Notes: generated from the letters alone by a model not told the origin. Counted from the first letter of the stretch, positions 32,486-45,758 are shown. The stretch is 64,000 bases of DNA from Lachnospiraceae bacterium MD335 (GCA_000403335.2 KE159628.1:490241-554240); one strand, 5' to 3'. A program made the numbers and translations.

Positions 32486-34384
32486 TTACTGCTCCCGCAG
32501 ATAAACCAAAAGCACTGAAATATCCGCAGGAGATACACCGCTGATTCGCGATGCCTGACCCACCGAAACAGGCTTCATCTTCTTTAATTTCTGTCTCGCT
32601 TCAAGCCGCAGACTTCCAATCGCATCATAATCAATATCCACAGGTATTTTTTTCTTTTCCATTTTTTTATACTGTTCCACCTGTTTCAGCTGTCTGCTGA
32701 TATAACCTTCATATTTTATCTCAATATTAACCTGCTCAATCACATTATCGGGAAGCCATTTCCGCTCTTTATCAATCGCAGCCAAAGACTCATACGAAAG
32801 CTCTGGACGGCACATTAATTCCGCAAGCGTAGCGCTTGTTTTTAACGGCGAGCTTCCCTGAGAAATCAAAAAATCCTGATATTCTTTCGCCGCACCAACA
32901 AAAGTATTCTTTAACCGCTCAATTTCCTTTTCCGTCATATACTTCTTTGCCAGCATCTCGTCCATCTCAATTTTCGATACAAGTCCTACCTCAAATCCAA
33001 TTTTTCGAAGACGTAAATCTGCATTATCCTGCCGCAATAAAAGCCGGTACTCCGCACGTGAAGTCATCATCCTGTAGGGCTCAAAATTTTCTTTTGTCAC
33101 TAAATCATCAATCAGCACGCCGATATACGCCTGCGAACGGTCAAGTACAATCTGCTCCTTCTCCTGAATAAAGAGCGATGCATTAATTCCGGCAATCAAA
33201 CCTTGTGCCGCCGCTTCCTCATAACCGCTGCTCCCATTAAATTGCCCGCCGCTGAAAAGTCCCAAAATTCGTTTAAATTCAAGCGTCGGATAAAGCTGCT
33301 CGGGATTAATGCAATCATACTCAATCGCATAAGCATTTTTCACAATTTTACAATGCTCAAGCCCCGGAACCGTACGATACATAGAAAGCTGAACATCCTC
33401 CGGCAACGACGAACTCATACCGCCCACATACATCTCATTTGTATGAAGTCCCTCCGGTTCAATAAATACCTGATGCCGCTCTTTATCTGCAAACTTAACC
33501 ACTTTATCCTCAATAGACGGACAATAGCGCGGTCCCGTTCCCTCAATAATCCCCGCATAAATCGGTGAACGGTCGAGATTCGCCCGGATAATATCATGCG
33601 TCTTTTCATTCGTATAAGTCAGCCAGCATGAAACCTGATCAATCTGTACATCGTCCGGATTTGTTGAAAATGAAAACGGAACAACTGTTTCATCCCCAAG
33701 CTGCTCCTCCATTTTGTCAAAATCAATTGATCGTTTATCCATTCTTGCAGGCGTTCCTGTCTTAAACCTTCGCATCTCCACACCAAGAGATACCAAAGAA
33801 TCCGTCAGATAATTTGCCGCCTGCAGACCGTTTGGTCCCGTATATGTAATCGCTTCCCCACACAGACAACGCGCTTTTAAATAAGTGCCCGTGCAAAGAA
33901 TAACCGCCTTTGCCTCATAGACAGAGCCCGTGTATGTTTTTACACCTGTTATTTTTTTAACATATTGTCCTTCCTGTGCGGACAAATCCTCTGCTAAAAG
34001 CTCCACAACCTCAGACTGTTTAATTGTCAAATACTCCTGATTTTCAAGAACCTTGCGCATCGCTCTCGAATACTCCGCCTTATCAGCCTGCGCCCTAAGC
34101 GAATGTACTGCGGGTCCCTTTGAACGATTTAACATTTTCGACTGTATAAAAGTTTTATCAATCACCTTTCCCATCTCGCCGCCAAGCGCATCAATTTCAC
34201 GTACCAAATGGCCCTTTGACGAACCGCCGATATTTGGATTGCACGGCATCAAAGCAATACTATCCACACTCACCGTAAAAATTACCGTCTCCATCCCCAA
34301 TCTGGCACATGCGAGTGCCGCTTCGCAACCTGCGTGCCCTGCACCTACTACACATACATCTACTTTTTCCCTTATTTCAGACAT
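32486..34384 (-). CDS. mnmG: tRNA uridine-5-carboxymethylaminomethyl modification enzyme MnmG
   Basis: The 632-residue FAD enzyme works with MnmE to modify U34 of certain tRNAs (cmnm5U). It has the N-terminal dinucleotide-binding motif [18 protein letters not shown], the family signature [19 protein letters not shown], and the C-terminal helical MnmE-binding domain ([16 protein letters not shown]). Length is standard. AGAGG lies 9 bases before the ATG. It is followed by rsmG; mnmE is upstream on the same strand. Confidence 0.97.
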   Translation of the reverse strand: MSEIREKVDVCVVGAGHAGCEAALACARLGMETVIFTVSVDSIALMPCNPNIGGSSKGHLVREIDALGGEMGKVIDKTFIQSKMLNRSKGPAVHSLRAQADKAEYSRAMRKVLENQEYLTIKQSEVVELLAEDLSAQEGQYVKKITGVKTYTGSVYEAKAVILCTGTYLKARCLCGEAITYTGPNGLQAANYLTDSLVSLGVEMRRFKTGTPARMDKRSIDFDKMEEQLGDETVVPFSFSTNPDDVQIDQVSCWLTYTNEKTHDIIRANLDRSPIYAGIIEGTGPRYCPSIEDKVVKFADKERHQVFIEPEGLHTNEMYVGGMSSSLPEDVQLSMYRTVPGLEHCKIVKNAYAIEYDCINPEQLYPTLEFKRILGLFSGGQFNGSSGYEEAAAQGLIAGINASLFIQEKEQIVLDRSQAYIGVLIDDLVTKENFEPYRMMTSRAEYRLLLRQDNADLRLRKIGFEVGLVSKIEMDEMLAKKYMTEKEIERLKNTFVGAAKEYQDFLISQGSSPLKTSATLAELMCRPELSYESLAAIDKERKWLPDNVIEQVNIEIKYEGYISRQLKQVEQYKKMEKKKIPVDIDYDAIGSLRLEARQKLKKMKPVSVGQASRISGVSPADISVLLVYLREQ

Positions 34385-34503
34385 TCTATCAATTCCTCTT
34401 TCCTACACTTCCCTAACAAGCAAATAGCTATTATCAAACAGTACCATTGTATTACATAATTCCATACACGTCAAATTTCCCAAAACATACACTTCCATAA
34501 GAT

Positions 34504-35892
34504 TTATTTCCCCATACAAAATTTAGAAAAAATCTCATTCACGACATCCTCTCCAACCTCTTCCCCGATAATCCGCCCAAGTGCCGCATAAGCACTCATC
34601 AAATCAATTGAATAAAAATCCTCCGGCATGTCATCAGCAAGACTCTTCAACACCAAATCCATACTTTCATACGCCTCAAGCAGCGCTTCTTTATGCCGCT
34701 CACTTGTAATATAAATTTCATCATTTACTACAATCGATCCACCAAAAAACATTTCCTTTATTACATTTTCAAATTCATCAATTCCGATATTCTCCTTCGT
34801 AGAAGTTTTAATGATACGCAAATGATTAATTTCTGACACAAGTGTCATTAATTCCGAATCACTGACAACCTGATCCAAATCTGTCTTGTTAAGCAGGACA
34901 ATCACCTTTTTATCGGAAATCAATTTTACTATTTCTCTATCATTTTCATCCAATTTTCGCGATGCGTCAACCACATAAATTATCAAATCCGCATTATTTG
35001 CATAGGTTCTCGCCCGCTCAACGCCAATCCGCTCCACCTCATCTTTTGTATCACGAATACCTGCCGTATCAATAATATTCAGCCCTATACCGTTTAATTT
35101 TACATATTCCTCCAACGCATCACGCGTTGTACCTGCAACACTTGTTACAATCGCTTTTTCTTCTCCGACAATCAAGTTTAAAAGCGATGATTTTCCCACA
35201 TTTGGTTTTCCCACAATCACTGTATGAATACCATCCTTTAAAAGCTTTCCATTATCCGCAGTGTCAATCAACTTCCCTAAATCCTTTTTTACTGACAAAG
35301 CCATCTGCTCCAATTTTTCACAATACCCATCAAGACTGATATGTTCCGGATCATCAAGCGCTGATTCAATAAAAGCAATCTCATATAAAATATCACCGCG
35401 CAAAGACTTTACTTTATCGGAAACAGAACCTTTCAACTGCTGGACTGATGCCTTCAACGCAAACTCATTCTTAGAATGAATCAAATCCATGATTGCTTCC
35501 GCCTTCGACAAATCTATCCTTCCGTTTAAAAAAGCGCGCTTTGTAAACTCTCCCGCTTCCGCCAGTCTGCATCCGTTTTTTATAACAGTTTCTAATATTT
35601 TACGCATCACAAGAATACCGCCATGACAGTCAATCTCTACAGTATCCTCTTTCGTGTACGTATTTGGTGCTTTCATCACGAGAACCATCACTTCATCAAT
35701 AAGTTCCTCCCCGTCATATATAAATCCGTAATGAATTGTATGACTCCTCACATCCGTAAGCCGTTTTTTTTCCGATTTCGAACGATATATTTTATCAATA
35801 TTTTCTATTGCCCCATCTCCGCTTACTCTTATAATGCCAATACCCGAATCACTCACCGCAGTAGCAATTGCCGCAATTGTATCTGTCCTCAT
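34504..35892 (-). CDS. mnmE: tRNA modification GTPase MnmE
   Basis: A 462-residue K+-activated GTPase. The N-terminal folate-binding domain (DTIAAIATAVSDSGIGIIRVSG) and helical domain flank a G domain with GKPNVGKSS, the GTTRD switch, DTAGIRDT, and NKTD. The C-terminal tail FCMGK matches the conserved F-C-I-G-K. Together with MnmG it forms the cmnm5U34 enzyme. It begins a new transcript after the jag terminator, with GGAGG upstream of the ATG. Confidence 0.97.
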   Translation of the reverse strand: MRTDTIAAIATAVSDSGIGIIRVSGDGAIENIDKIYRSKSEKKRLTDVRSHTIHYGFIYDGEELIDEVMVLVMKAPNTYTKEDTVEIDCHGGILVMRKILETVIKNGCRLAEAGEFTKRAFLNGRIDLSKAEAIMDLIHSKNEFALKASVQQLKGSVSDKVKSLRGDILYEIAFIESALDDPEHISLDGYCEKLEQMALSVKKDLGKLIDTADNGKLLKDGIHTVIVGKPNVGKSSLLNLIVGEEKAIVTSVAGTTRDALEEYVKLNGIGLNIIDTAGIRDTKDEVERIGVERARTYANNADLIIYVVDASRKLDENDREIVKLISDKKVIVLLNKTDLDQVVSDSELMTLVSEINHLRIIKTSTKENIGIDEFENVIKEMFFGGSIVVNDEIYITSERHKEALLEAYESMDLVLKSLADDMPEDFYSIDLMSAYAALGRIIGEEVGEDVVNEIFSKFCMGK

Positions 35893-35951
35893 TCAATCTG
35901 TCCTCCATTTCAACAGGAACCAAACATCTTCATGTCCTAATTATAAATTAT

Positions 35952-35984
35952 AAAAAAAGAACCCTGTTTTTACAAGGTTCTTTT
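35952..35984 (-). terminator. Terminator of the rnpA-yidD-yidC-jag operon
   Basis: On the minus strand AAGAACC and GGGTTCTT (35976-35982 with 35957-35964) form a stem followed by TTTTT. Confidence 0.85.
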
Positions 35985-35989
35985 CCAAA

Positions 35990-36910
35990 TTATTCTTCCG
36001 TATCGGATTGATTTTCATGATTATCATTCCTATAATCCTTATTATAATTTTTCCGATAACCGCCGCGATTACTTCCGTAACCGCCTTTATTGTAACCACC
36101 GCGATTATTTCCGTAACCGCCTCTGCTATAGCCGCCCCTCTCAGAATAATTGGCATCTCTCTTAGGAACAACCACTACACGACGAAACGGTTCTTCTCCT
36201 TCGCTGTGCGTTGTGACATATCTGTCATTTTGAAGTGCCGAATGGATAATTCTGCGCTCATATGGATTCATAGGTTCCAAGGAAACAGACCTTCTTGTTC
36301 TCTTTACCTTATATGAAATATTTTTCGCAAGATTCTCAAGCGTTTCTTTGCGTCTCTCCCTATAATTCTCCGTATCAACCTTTACGCGAATATACTCACC
36401 TGTACCTTTATTTACGACAAGTGAGATTAAATACTGCAGTGAATCAAGAGTCTGTCCTCTCTTTCCAATTAAAACACCCATCTCTTCACCGCTTAATTCC
36501 ACGTCAAGGCTGTTTGCTTCCGCATCATATTTAATATCCGCATTTACCGTCAAATTCATCGCCTGAAATACATCTGCAAGAAACTTCTTGGAGACTGCCT
36601 CAACATCAATATTTACTGCATTTACATTTTCGGCAGAAGGCTTTACACTTGCAGTATTTACTATTGCAGAAGGCTTTTCTGTTTTCACAGGCTTTTCGGT
36701 CTCTTCCATCTCCTGTATATTCTCAGACGATTCGGTCTCTTCCATTACCCTTGCCTTAATCACGGCAGGCTTTGCACCAAATCCTAAAAATCCTGCTTTT
36801 CCTTCATCAATAATTTTGCAATCAAGCCTATCACTTGGAATAGAGAAATATCTGCATGCTTCTGTAATCGCATCATTTTTTGTTGCACCTTTAAATTCAA
36901 CGTATTCCAT
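35990..36910 (-). CDS. jag: RNA-binding protein KhpB/Jag with RGG-like tail
   Basis: A 306-residue protein in the usual place after yidC. It has the Jag_N domain (1-52, MEYVEFKGATKNDAI to GFLGFGAKPAV), an acidic linker, a KH domain (about 105-182, GVLIGKRGQTLDSLQYL) and an R3H domain (about 183-250, NPYERRIIHSAL). KhpB binds many RNAs and affects cell elongation in related bacteria. Residues 253-306 are an extra low-complexity tail of Gly, Arg, Tyr and Asn (RGGYGNN-like repeats), much like eukaryotic RGG/YGG domains. GGGGGTA precedes the ATG. Confidence 0.95.
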   Translation of the reverse strand: MEYVEFKGATKNDAITEACRYFSIPSDRLDCKIIDEGKAGFLGFGAKPAVIKARVMEETESSENIQEMEETEKPVKTEKPSAIVNTASVKPSAENVNAVNIDVEAVSKKFLADVFQAMNLTVNADIKYDAEANSLDVELSGEEMGVLIGKRGQTLDSLQYLISLVVNKGTGEYIRVKVDTENYRERRKETLENLAKNISYKVKRTRRSVSLEPMNPYERRIIHSALQNDRYVTTHSEGEEPFRRVVVVPKRDANYSERGGYSRGGYGNNRGGYNKGGYGSNRGGYRKNYNKDYRNDNHENQSDTEE

Positions 36911-36926
36911 TCTATCGTACCCCCAA

Positions 36927-38273
36927 TTACTTATTATTTTTCTCGTTATACTGCTTTACCATATTTGCCTTCGATGCAAGACTGCCCGCCTTCGCATTGC
37001 TGTTATAATATTCTGTAGACTCTTTTCTTGCCTTCTCTTTTTCTTCCTCCGTCATTACAGGTCTCTTGATTGAACTACTCTGATATGACGCCCGTGACGA
37101 AATACTTTTTGTATTTGTTCTTGCCGCTGCATTTAACTTCGCAGGATCAATTCCCTGTTTGCGGAGCTTTTCATTATATTTCTCGACATTTTTCGCAATT
37201 TCCGCATCAATATCCATCTTATCAATATGCTTATTGATAATTACCTGCTGAATACTTCGAACGACCGCACCGATTACCCAGTAAAGACCCATACCTGCAG
37301 GAAGCGTCAGACAAAACCAGGCAGACATCAGAGGCATCATTGTATTCATCATCTTCATAGACTGCTGCATCGCTTCTGCCGTATCATTTTGAGGCTGTTT
37401 CTTTTTATTCTTATCATCATTGTTCGTTGCAGCCTGCGGCATCAATTTGTAGTTAATCCACTGTGTTACCGCGGAAAGAACAGGAATGGCAATTGCACCC
37501 GCAAGTAAAAAATAATTTCCCGCCGCAAATGCTGTCTTGATTGTATCCATCGGAGAATTTCCGATATTCAAACCAAGAAAATTATTATAAACATCAATTA
37601 CTCCGCGCTCCGCACCGTTTGAAAGAATAATATTTCCGTTATACATCAAATCAGCAAGTCCGAATTTTTCTGATAAAACTGCCATATCTGCAGTAGAAGT
37701 CTTATTCAGCGTATCAATAATTGCATTTCTTGTATTATCCGCAATTGTAAAATTCTTTGAAAACATTGCCGCTGCAGAAGTTTCCTTAACAAAATCCGCA
37801 CCGCCGGGTGTACTCATAATCTTATCAGCAAGAACACCAAAGGCTTCGCCGATTTTCGTAACATATGCGGGCATTGAACTGATTACGCGATAAAGTGCAA
37901 ACAAAATCGGCATCTGTATCAATAGCTGCAGACAACTGCCGGAAGGAGACACACCGTACTTTGCATATACCTGCTTTGTTTCCGCATTCATTGCCACAAC
38001 TGACTCATTGTCCTGTTTTCCCTTATACTTATTCTGAATTGCAGTAATTTCAGGATTCATCCGCGCAGACAGCTTCGAAAATTTCTGCTGTTTAATCGTA
38101 AGCGGCATTAACAACAAATAAATAACAATTGTGAACAAAATAATTGATAAACCGATATTCGGAATGCCTACAAAATTTAAAAATTCAAAAATAGCATTCA
38201 TAATCAGACCAAGCAGCCAAACTATATATTTGAATATCGGAGTTGAATTCTGGGTTAATAGCATCAAATCCAT
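36927..38273 (-). CDS. yidC: Membrane protein insertase YidC/SpoIIIJ
   Basis: A 448-residue insertase of the YidC/Oxa1 family that puts proteins into the membrane with or without SecYEG. The core has about five helices (FLNFVGIPNIGLSIILFTIVIYLL onwards). The hydrophilic-groove Arg is expected near AGLKQQKFSK-like KQQKFSKLSARM, and the fifth helix is GMGLYWVIGAVV. A long soluble insertion lies between helices (residues about 150-245), larger than in Bacillus, and a basic tail may bind ribosomes. ATG 38273 fits AAAGG best; ATG 38285 is too close to it. Confidence 0.93.
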   Translation of the reverse strand: MDLMLLTQNSTPIFKYIVWLLGLIMNAIFEFLNFVGIPNIGLSIILFTIVIYLLLMPLTIKQQKFSKLSARMNPEITAIQNKYKGKQDNESVVAMNAETKQVYAKYGVSPSGSCLQLLIQMPILFALYRVISSMPAYVTKIGEAFGVLADKIMSTPGGADFVKETSAAAMFSKNFTIADNTRNAIIDTLNKTSTADMAVLSEKFGLADLMYNGNIILSNGAERGVIDVYNNFLGLNIGNSPMDTIKTAFAAGNYFLLAGAIAIPVLSAVTQWINYKLMPQAATNNDDKNKKKQPQNDTAEAMQQSMKMMNTMMPLMSAWFCLTLPAGMGLYWVIGAVVRSIQQVIINKHIDKMDIDAEIAKNVEKYNEKLRKQGIDPAKLNAAARTNTKSISSRASYQSSSIKRPVMTEEEKEKARKESTEYYNSNAKAGSLASKANMVKQYNEKNNK

Positions 38274-38297
38274 TTTTAAAACCATGCCTTTCTAGCG

Positions 38298-38543
38298 TTA
38301 AAACTTATAAAAAGTTTTAATTTCTTTTTTTGTCGGAACCGGATCATAGCCTCCTTTGGAAAAAGGATTGCACCGAAGTATTCTCCATAACATAAGGAAA
38401 CCGCCCTTTACAAAACCAAACCGTTCCACTGCCTCAAGTCCATACTGTGAGCAGGAAGGAAAATAGGGACATTTTGTAGATTTAAGCGGTGATAAGTATT
38501 TTCTGTAAAATAAAATCAGCCTAAGTAAAAGCTTCTTCATCAT
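38298..38543 (-). CDS. yidD: Membrane protein insertion efficiency factor YidD
   Basis: A small 81-residue protein with the YidD signature: [10 protein letters not shown], then [15 protein letters not shown] and [14 protein letters not shown]. It helps YidC-dependent insertion and has an amphipathic N-terminus. It lies between rnpA (7 bases) and yidC in the conserved order. Confidence 0.95.
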   Translation of the reverse strand: MMKKLLLRLILFYRKYLSPLKSTKCPYFPSCSQYGLEAVERFGFVKGGFLMLWRILRCNPFSKGGYDPVPTKKEIKTFYKF

Positions 38544-38550
38544 AAATTAT

Positions 38551-38889
38551 TTACCTTAATACTTTTCTGTGCAGCTTTGACAGATGCAGCAGCGCACTCT
38601 CAATATCAGCATATTTCGCCGCAGCCGCATTGGTTCTCGCAATGACTACAATGTCTAAACCACTATTAAACATTTCTTCATGCAGTCTATAGCTTTCTCT
38701 CACTAATCTCGTAACATGATGTCTTACGACACTGTTTCCTACCTTTTTGCTGACTGAAATCCCAAGTCTGTTCTTATTTAAATGATTTTCCAATACATAC
38801 ATTACAAGATATTTGTTGGCAAAACTTTTACCGTTACCATAAATCGTTTTAAAATCTCTGTTACTTTTCAATGATTCTGAAAACTTCAT
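38551..38889 (-). CDS. rnpA: Ribonuclease P protein component
   Basis: This 112-residue protein is the basic subunit of RNase P, which matures tRNA 5' ends. The conserved block GISVSKKVGNSVVRHHVTRLVRESYR (in parts: GISVSKKVGNSVVR, RLVRESYR) is present. The RNR motif normally reads R-N-R-x-K-R; here it is R56-H57-H58-V-T-R61, an unusual form. It lies between rpmH and yidD as in most bacteria. Confidence 0.93.
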   Translation of the reverse strand: MKFSESLKSNRDFKTIYGNGKSFANKYLVMYVLENHLNKNRLGISVSKKVGNSVVRHHVTRLVRESYRLHEEMFNSGLDIVVIARTNAAAAKYADIESALLHLSKLHRKVLR

Positions 38890-38924
38890 ATTAAATTCCT
38901 TATTTTATATCAAGAAAGAACTGT

Positions 38925-38953
38925 AGAAAAAAAGGTCACACACTCATGTGACC
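38925..38953 (-). terminator. Terminator or attenuator between rpmH and rnpA
   Basis: On the minus strand GGTCACA and TGTGACC (38947-38953 with 38933-38939) form a stem followed by TTTTTTT, 7 bases after the rpmH stop. It should lower rnpA expression relative to rpmH. Confidence 0.9.
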
Positions 38954-38959
38954 TGTAAA

Positions 38960-39094
38960 TTATGCAGACAATCTCTTTCTTCCTTTTGCACGTCTTGATG
39001 CCAAAACTTTTCTTCCTGCCTTTGTGCTCATTCTCTTTCTAAATCCATGAACCTTGCTTCTCTGTCTCTTTTTAGGCTGAAATGTCATTTTCAT
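38960..39094 (-). CDS. rpmH: 50S ribosomal protein L34
   Basis: A 44-residue, very basic protein: it begins [18 protein letters not shown] and ends KGRKRLSA, the full L34 pattern ([24 protein letters not shown]). GGAGG lies 10-12 bases before the ATG. It is the gene next to the replication origin, as in most Firmicutes. Confidence 0.97.
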   Translation of the reverse strand: MKMTFQPKKRQRSKVHGFRKRMSTKAGRKVLASRRAKGRKRLSA

Positions 39095-39708
39095 TACCGA
39101 AACACCTCCTTCTCACTTTTCTGCCAATTGTCAATAACCCTTTTATATATCTTGGCAATCCGGCATTATGCATGTCCATAAAAATGGGCATACAAATACC
39201 ATGTATTAGAAAATATCGTATCAATTATATAATATCCATCTTCATAAGTCAACAAAAAATGCATATTGTTTGGTACAATTTTTTTAGATTTTCCCATAAA
39301 GAAAATACATCAACAAAATATTCACAGATAAATTATTTTTATACACACGAACATTCATTTATCCACAAAATGTGATTAATTTGTGGATAAATGGTTGAAA
39401 TAATGTAGAAAAGCTTCACATAAAACTGCTCAACTCTTTAAAATACAAGCTTTTAATTTGTTTATAAATATTTTTTTATTTATCCACAATTATGTGAATA
39501 ATCCTTCTCTAAAATGATATTTAAACAATTTTTTCCACATACTGTTCATGAAGTTATCCACAATATCAACAATTTTTTGGGGATTATGTGAATTAAACGT
39601 ACAAAATTTTATTAATTTTTTCTAATCATTTGATTTTTTTCCACATTTGGTTTACTATTAATATGGTATGGAATTTTATTGTACGGATAAACTGCAAAGA
39701 GGTATGGA
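39095..39708. other. oriC: Chromosome replication origin (oriC) with DnaA boxes
   Basis: The 614-base AT-rich gap between rpmH and dnaA holds four perfect TTATCCACA boxes: 39359-39367 (+), 39382-39390 (-), 39480-39488 (+) and 39554-39562 (+). Near matches TTTTCCACA lie at 39531-39539 and 39637-39645. A strongly AT-rich stretch at about 39600-39640 is the likely unwinding element, next to dnaA. Strand bias of genes and base skew both switch here. Confidence 0.93.
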
Positions 39709-41079
39709 ATGGACGAAATAAAAAACAGATGGGACGAAATAAAAGATACGCTTAGAGAAGAATACGATTTAACCAATATTTCCTTCTCGAACTGGATTGC
39801 TCCCTTAAAGTTTTATAATGTTGAAAGTGATGTGGTAACAATTCTTGTACCTGAGGAGCAGGCACATTTGATTAACTATATTCAAAAAAAATACCATATA
39901 TGCTTTAAGGCAACCATATCTGAACTTATGAATCATGACTATGATGTTGTTTTTATGGTTGAAAACGATGCTTCCCTGCAGGATACCGCTTCAAAAAATA
40001 CATCCGCAGCAAACGAAACCATTGATAATCACTTAAATTTAGAGAAAGCAAACCTAAGCAGCAAATATACCTTTCATACTTTTGTGGTAGGAAGTAACAA
40101 TAAATTTGCCAATTCCGCAGCGCTTGCAGTTGCCGAATCGCCGGGAGAGATTTATAATCCGCTCTTTTTATATGGAGGCGCAGGACTTGGAAAAACACAT
40201 TTGATGCATTCCATAGGCAACTTTGTTTTGGAACAAAACCAAAATATGAAGGTCCTCTATGTCACAAGCGAGGTTTTTACGAATGAAGTAATCGAATCAA
40301 TTCGAAGCGGTAACGCCGCGGCAATGACAAAGCTTCGGGAAAAATACCGAACGGTCGATGTGCTTTTGATTGATGACGTACAGTTTATTATAGGAAAGGA
40401 ATCAACCCAAGAGGAATTTTTCCACACTTTTAACGCACTGCATTCTGCCGGAAAGCAGATTGTGATTTCATCCGATAAACCGCCAAAGGAAATGGAGACT
40501 TTGGACGAACGTTTCCGCTCACGGTTCTCCTGCGGGTTGATTGCAGATATTCAGCCGCCTGACTATGAAACGCGTATGGCAATTCTTCGGAAAAATGCCG
40601 AGACGTATGACAGGGAAATTGACGATGAAATTATTCAATATATTGCTACAAATATTAAGTCTAATATCCGGGAGCTTGAAGGCGCTTTAAATAAAGTTAT
40701 GGCAAACGCCCGCCTGAATAAACAGGAGATTACGATTGAGCTTGCGGAAGACGCTTTAAATGACGTAATTTACCCGAATAAAATACGGGAAATCACGCCA
40801 AAACTCATTCTTGATACGGTTGCGGAGCATTTTAACGTGTCGGTAGACGATATTTCTTCCAAAAAGCGCGATAAAGAGTTTGCGCTTCCAAGACAGATTA
40901 TTATGTATTTGTGCCGCATTATGACAACGGAAACGTATCAGAATATTGCCGCTCTTTTGGGAAAAAAGGATCATACAACCATTATCAGCGGTGTTAAAAA
41001 AATAGAGAAGCTGATTGAGAGCGACAGCGAATTAAAAAATAAGATAGATATTATCAAGAAAAAAATATCACCGTCTTAA
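39709..41079 (+). CDS. dnaA: Chromosomal replication initiator DnaA
   Basis: A 456-residue AAA+ initiator. Domain I (about 1-90) is helicase/partner-binding, and a short linker follows. Domain III has Walker A GGAGLGKTHLMH and Walker B VLLIDDVQF. Domain IV ends with the DNA-binding signature RQIIMYLCR and DHTTIISGVKKIE. AGAGG lies upstream of the ATG. DnaA binds the TTATCCACA boxes on both sides of its own gene. Confidence 0.98.
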   Translation: MDEIKNRWDEIKDTLREEYDLTNISFSNWIAPLKFYNVESDVVTILVPEEQAHLINYIQKKYHICFKATISELMNHDYDVVFMVENDASLQDTASKNTSAANETIDNHLNLEKANLSSKYTFHTFVVGSNNKFANSAALAVAESPGEIYNPLFLYGGAGLGKTHLMHSIGNFVLEQNQNMKVLYVTSEVFTNEVIESIRSGNAAAMTKLREKYRTVDVLLIDDVQFIIGKESTQEEFFHTFNALHSAGKQIVISSDKPPKEMETLDERFRSRFSCGLIADIQPPDYETRMAILRKNAETYDREIDDEIIQYIATNIKSNIRELEGALNKVMANARLNKQEITIELAEDALNDVIYPNKIREITPKLILDTVAEHFNVSVDDISSKKRDKEFALPRQIIMYLCRIMTTETYQNIAALLGKKDHTTIISGVKKIEKLIESDSELKNKIDIIKKKISPS

Positions 41080-41305
41080 TCAGGTTGTGGATTGCTGTTT
41101 ATAACTTCAGGATTTTTATGAAGGTTATCCACAGGATTATTTTCCAATATTTCCTGTTTTAATCAGCAAAAACAAGGTTTTACACAAATCCACACCTATT
41201 ATTACTAAGATTACGGATTATATATTATTTTATATATGCTTTCTGCAGTTTCGCAGCGAAAGCAAACTGACACAAACTTCACAATGATTCGAATGGAGGA
41301 TTCGT
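41080..41305. other. dnaA-dnaN intergenic region with DnaA box
   Basis: A perfect TTATCCACA lies at 41125-41133, with weaker matches near 41085 (TTGTGGATT) and in AATCCACA near 41190. This resembles the second half of a bipartite origin, as in Bacillus subtilis. Confidence 0.7.
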
Positions 41306-42412
41306 ATGAAAATCATATGTTCAAAATCAAATCTTCTAAATGGTGTAAACACTGTTTCCAAGGCTGTACCCAGTAAAACGACAATGTCAATACTGGAGTG
41401 CATTTTAATTGATGCCAACAAGGGCGAAATAAAGCTTACTGCCAATGATATGGAGCTTGGCATAGAAACCGTAATTGACGGTGAAATTAAGGAAAAAGGT
41501 ATTATCGCGCTGGATGCAAAGATTTTTCTTGAAATGGTGAGAAAGCTGCCGGACAATGACGTTACGATTGAGACAGATGCTACATATAAGGCAACAATTA
41601 CCTGTGAGAAGGCAAAGTTTAATATTGTAGGAAAGTCCGGTGAGGATTTTTCTTATCTTCCGCAGATTGAGCGTTCGGAATCAATAGTTGTTTCGCAGTT
41701 TACATTAAAGGAAATTATCAGGCAGACAATTTTTTCGATTGCAGATAATTTCACAAACAAGATTTTGACAGGTGAATTATTTGAAATTAACGGCGATGTT
41801 TTAAAGGTTGTTTCATCAGACGGTTTGCGGATTTCTTTAAGAAAAATACAACTAAAGAATTCATATCCTGCAAAGAAAGTGATTGTACCCGGAAAGACCT
41901 TGAACGAAGTCAGCAAAATCCTTGCGGGTGATATTGATAAGGATGTGAATATTTTCTTTACGGATAAGCATATTTTGTTCGAGTTTGATAATACAACGGT
42001 TGTCTCAAGACTGATTGAGGGAGAGTATTTGAAGATTGACAATATTCTTTCTGCGGACTATGAGACAAAGATTAAGTTGAATAAGAAGGAATTTTTAGGA
42101 TGTATCGACCGTTCGACGCTTTTGATTAAGGAGGGCGATAAAAAGCCGATTATTCTAAACATTCTTGATGACGTGATGGAACTGAAAATGAATTCCATTG
42201 TGGGAAGTCTTGACGAGGAGCTTGATATTTCAAAAATGGGCAAGGATTTGATGATTGGATTTGATCCGAAGTTTTTGATTGACGCGCTCAAAGTCATTGA
42301 CGATGAAGAAATTGAAATTAAGCTGCTGAATTCGAAAGCGCCATGTTTTATTAAGGATGACGAGGAGAATTATATTTATCTGATTTTACCTGTGACATTC
42401 AGCAGTGTGTAA
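41306..42412 (+). CDS. dnaN: DNA polymerase III sliding clamp (beta subunit)
   Basis: The 368-residue beta clamp has three similar domains of about 120 residues (MKIICSKSNLLNGVNTVSKAV at the start, IEGEYLKIDNILS in domain 2-3, and the C-terminal LPVTFSSV, where most clamps end in M-P-M-R-L or similar). It tethers DNA polymerase. GGAGG precedes the ATG. It follows dnaA, with yaaA and recF downstream. Confidence 0.97.
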   Translation: MKIICSKSNLLNGVNTVSKAVPSKTTMSILECILIDANKGEIKLTANDMELGIETVIDGEIKEKGIIALDAKIFLEMVRKLPDNDVTIETDATYKATITCEKAKFNIVGKSGEDFSYLPQIERSESIVVSQFTLKEIIRQTIFSIADNFTNKILTGELFEINGDVLKVVSSDGLRISLRKIQLKNSYPAKKVIVPGKTLNEVSKILAGDIDKDVNIFFTDKHILFEFDNTTVVSRLIEGEYLKIDNILSADYETKIKLNKKEFLGCIDRSTLLIKEGDKKPIILNILDDVMELKMNSIVGSLDEELDISKMGKDLMIGFDPKFLIDALKVIDDEEIEIKLLNSKAPCFIKDDEENYIYLILPVTFSSV

Positions 42413-42463
42413 TTATACGGAATATTAATTTGCGTTTAAGCTTTATAGGAGTGGAAACGAGTT

Positions 42464-42679
42464 ATGGAAGAAATTTTTATAAGAGACGATTTTATTAAGC
42501 TTGGTCAGGCGATAAAGCTTGCGGGACTTGTGGAATCAGGAGTAGAGGCAAAGGAAGTCATTCAGGACGGGCTTGTCAGGGTGAACGGCACAGTTGACAC
42601 AAGGCGCGGAAGAAAACTTGTTCCGGGTGATGAAGTTCGCTTTGGCAAGGGCAGTTTTGTCGTTCAAAAACGCATTTGA
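42464..42679 (+). CDS. yaaA: S4-domain RNA-binding protein YaaA
   Basis: A 71-residue S4-like RNA-binding protein (KLGQAIKLAGLVESGVEAKEV, DGLVRVNGTVDTRRGRKL). It lies between dnaN and recF, as YaaA/RlbA does in Bacillus, and is thought to act in ribosome biogenesis. GGAG lies upstream of the ATG. Confidence 0.93.
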   Translation: MEEIFIRDDFIKLGQAIKLAGLVESGVEAKEVIQDGLVRVNGTVDTRRGRKLVPGDEVRFGKGSFVVQKRI

Positions 42680-42688
42680 GGATATAGA

Positions 42689-45758
<3,070 letters not shown>

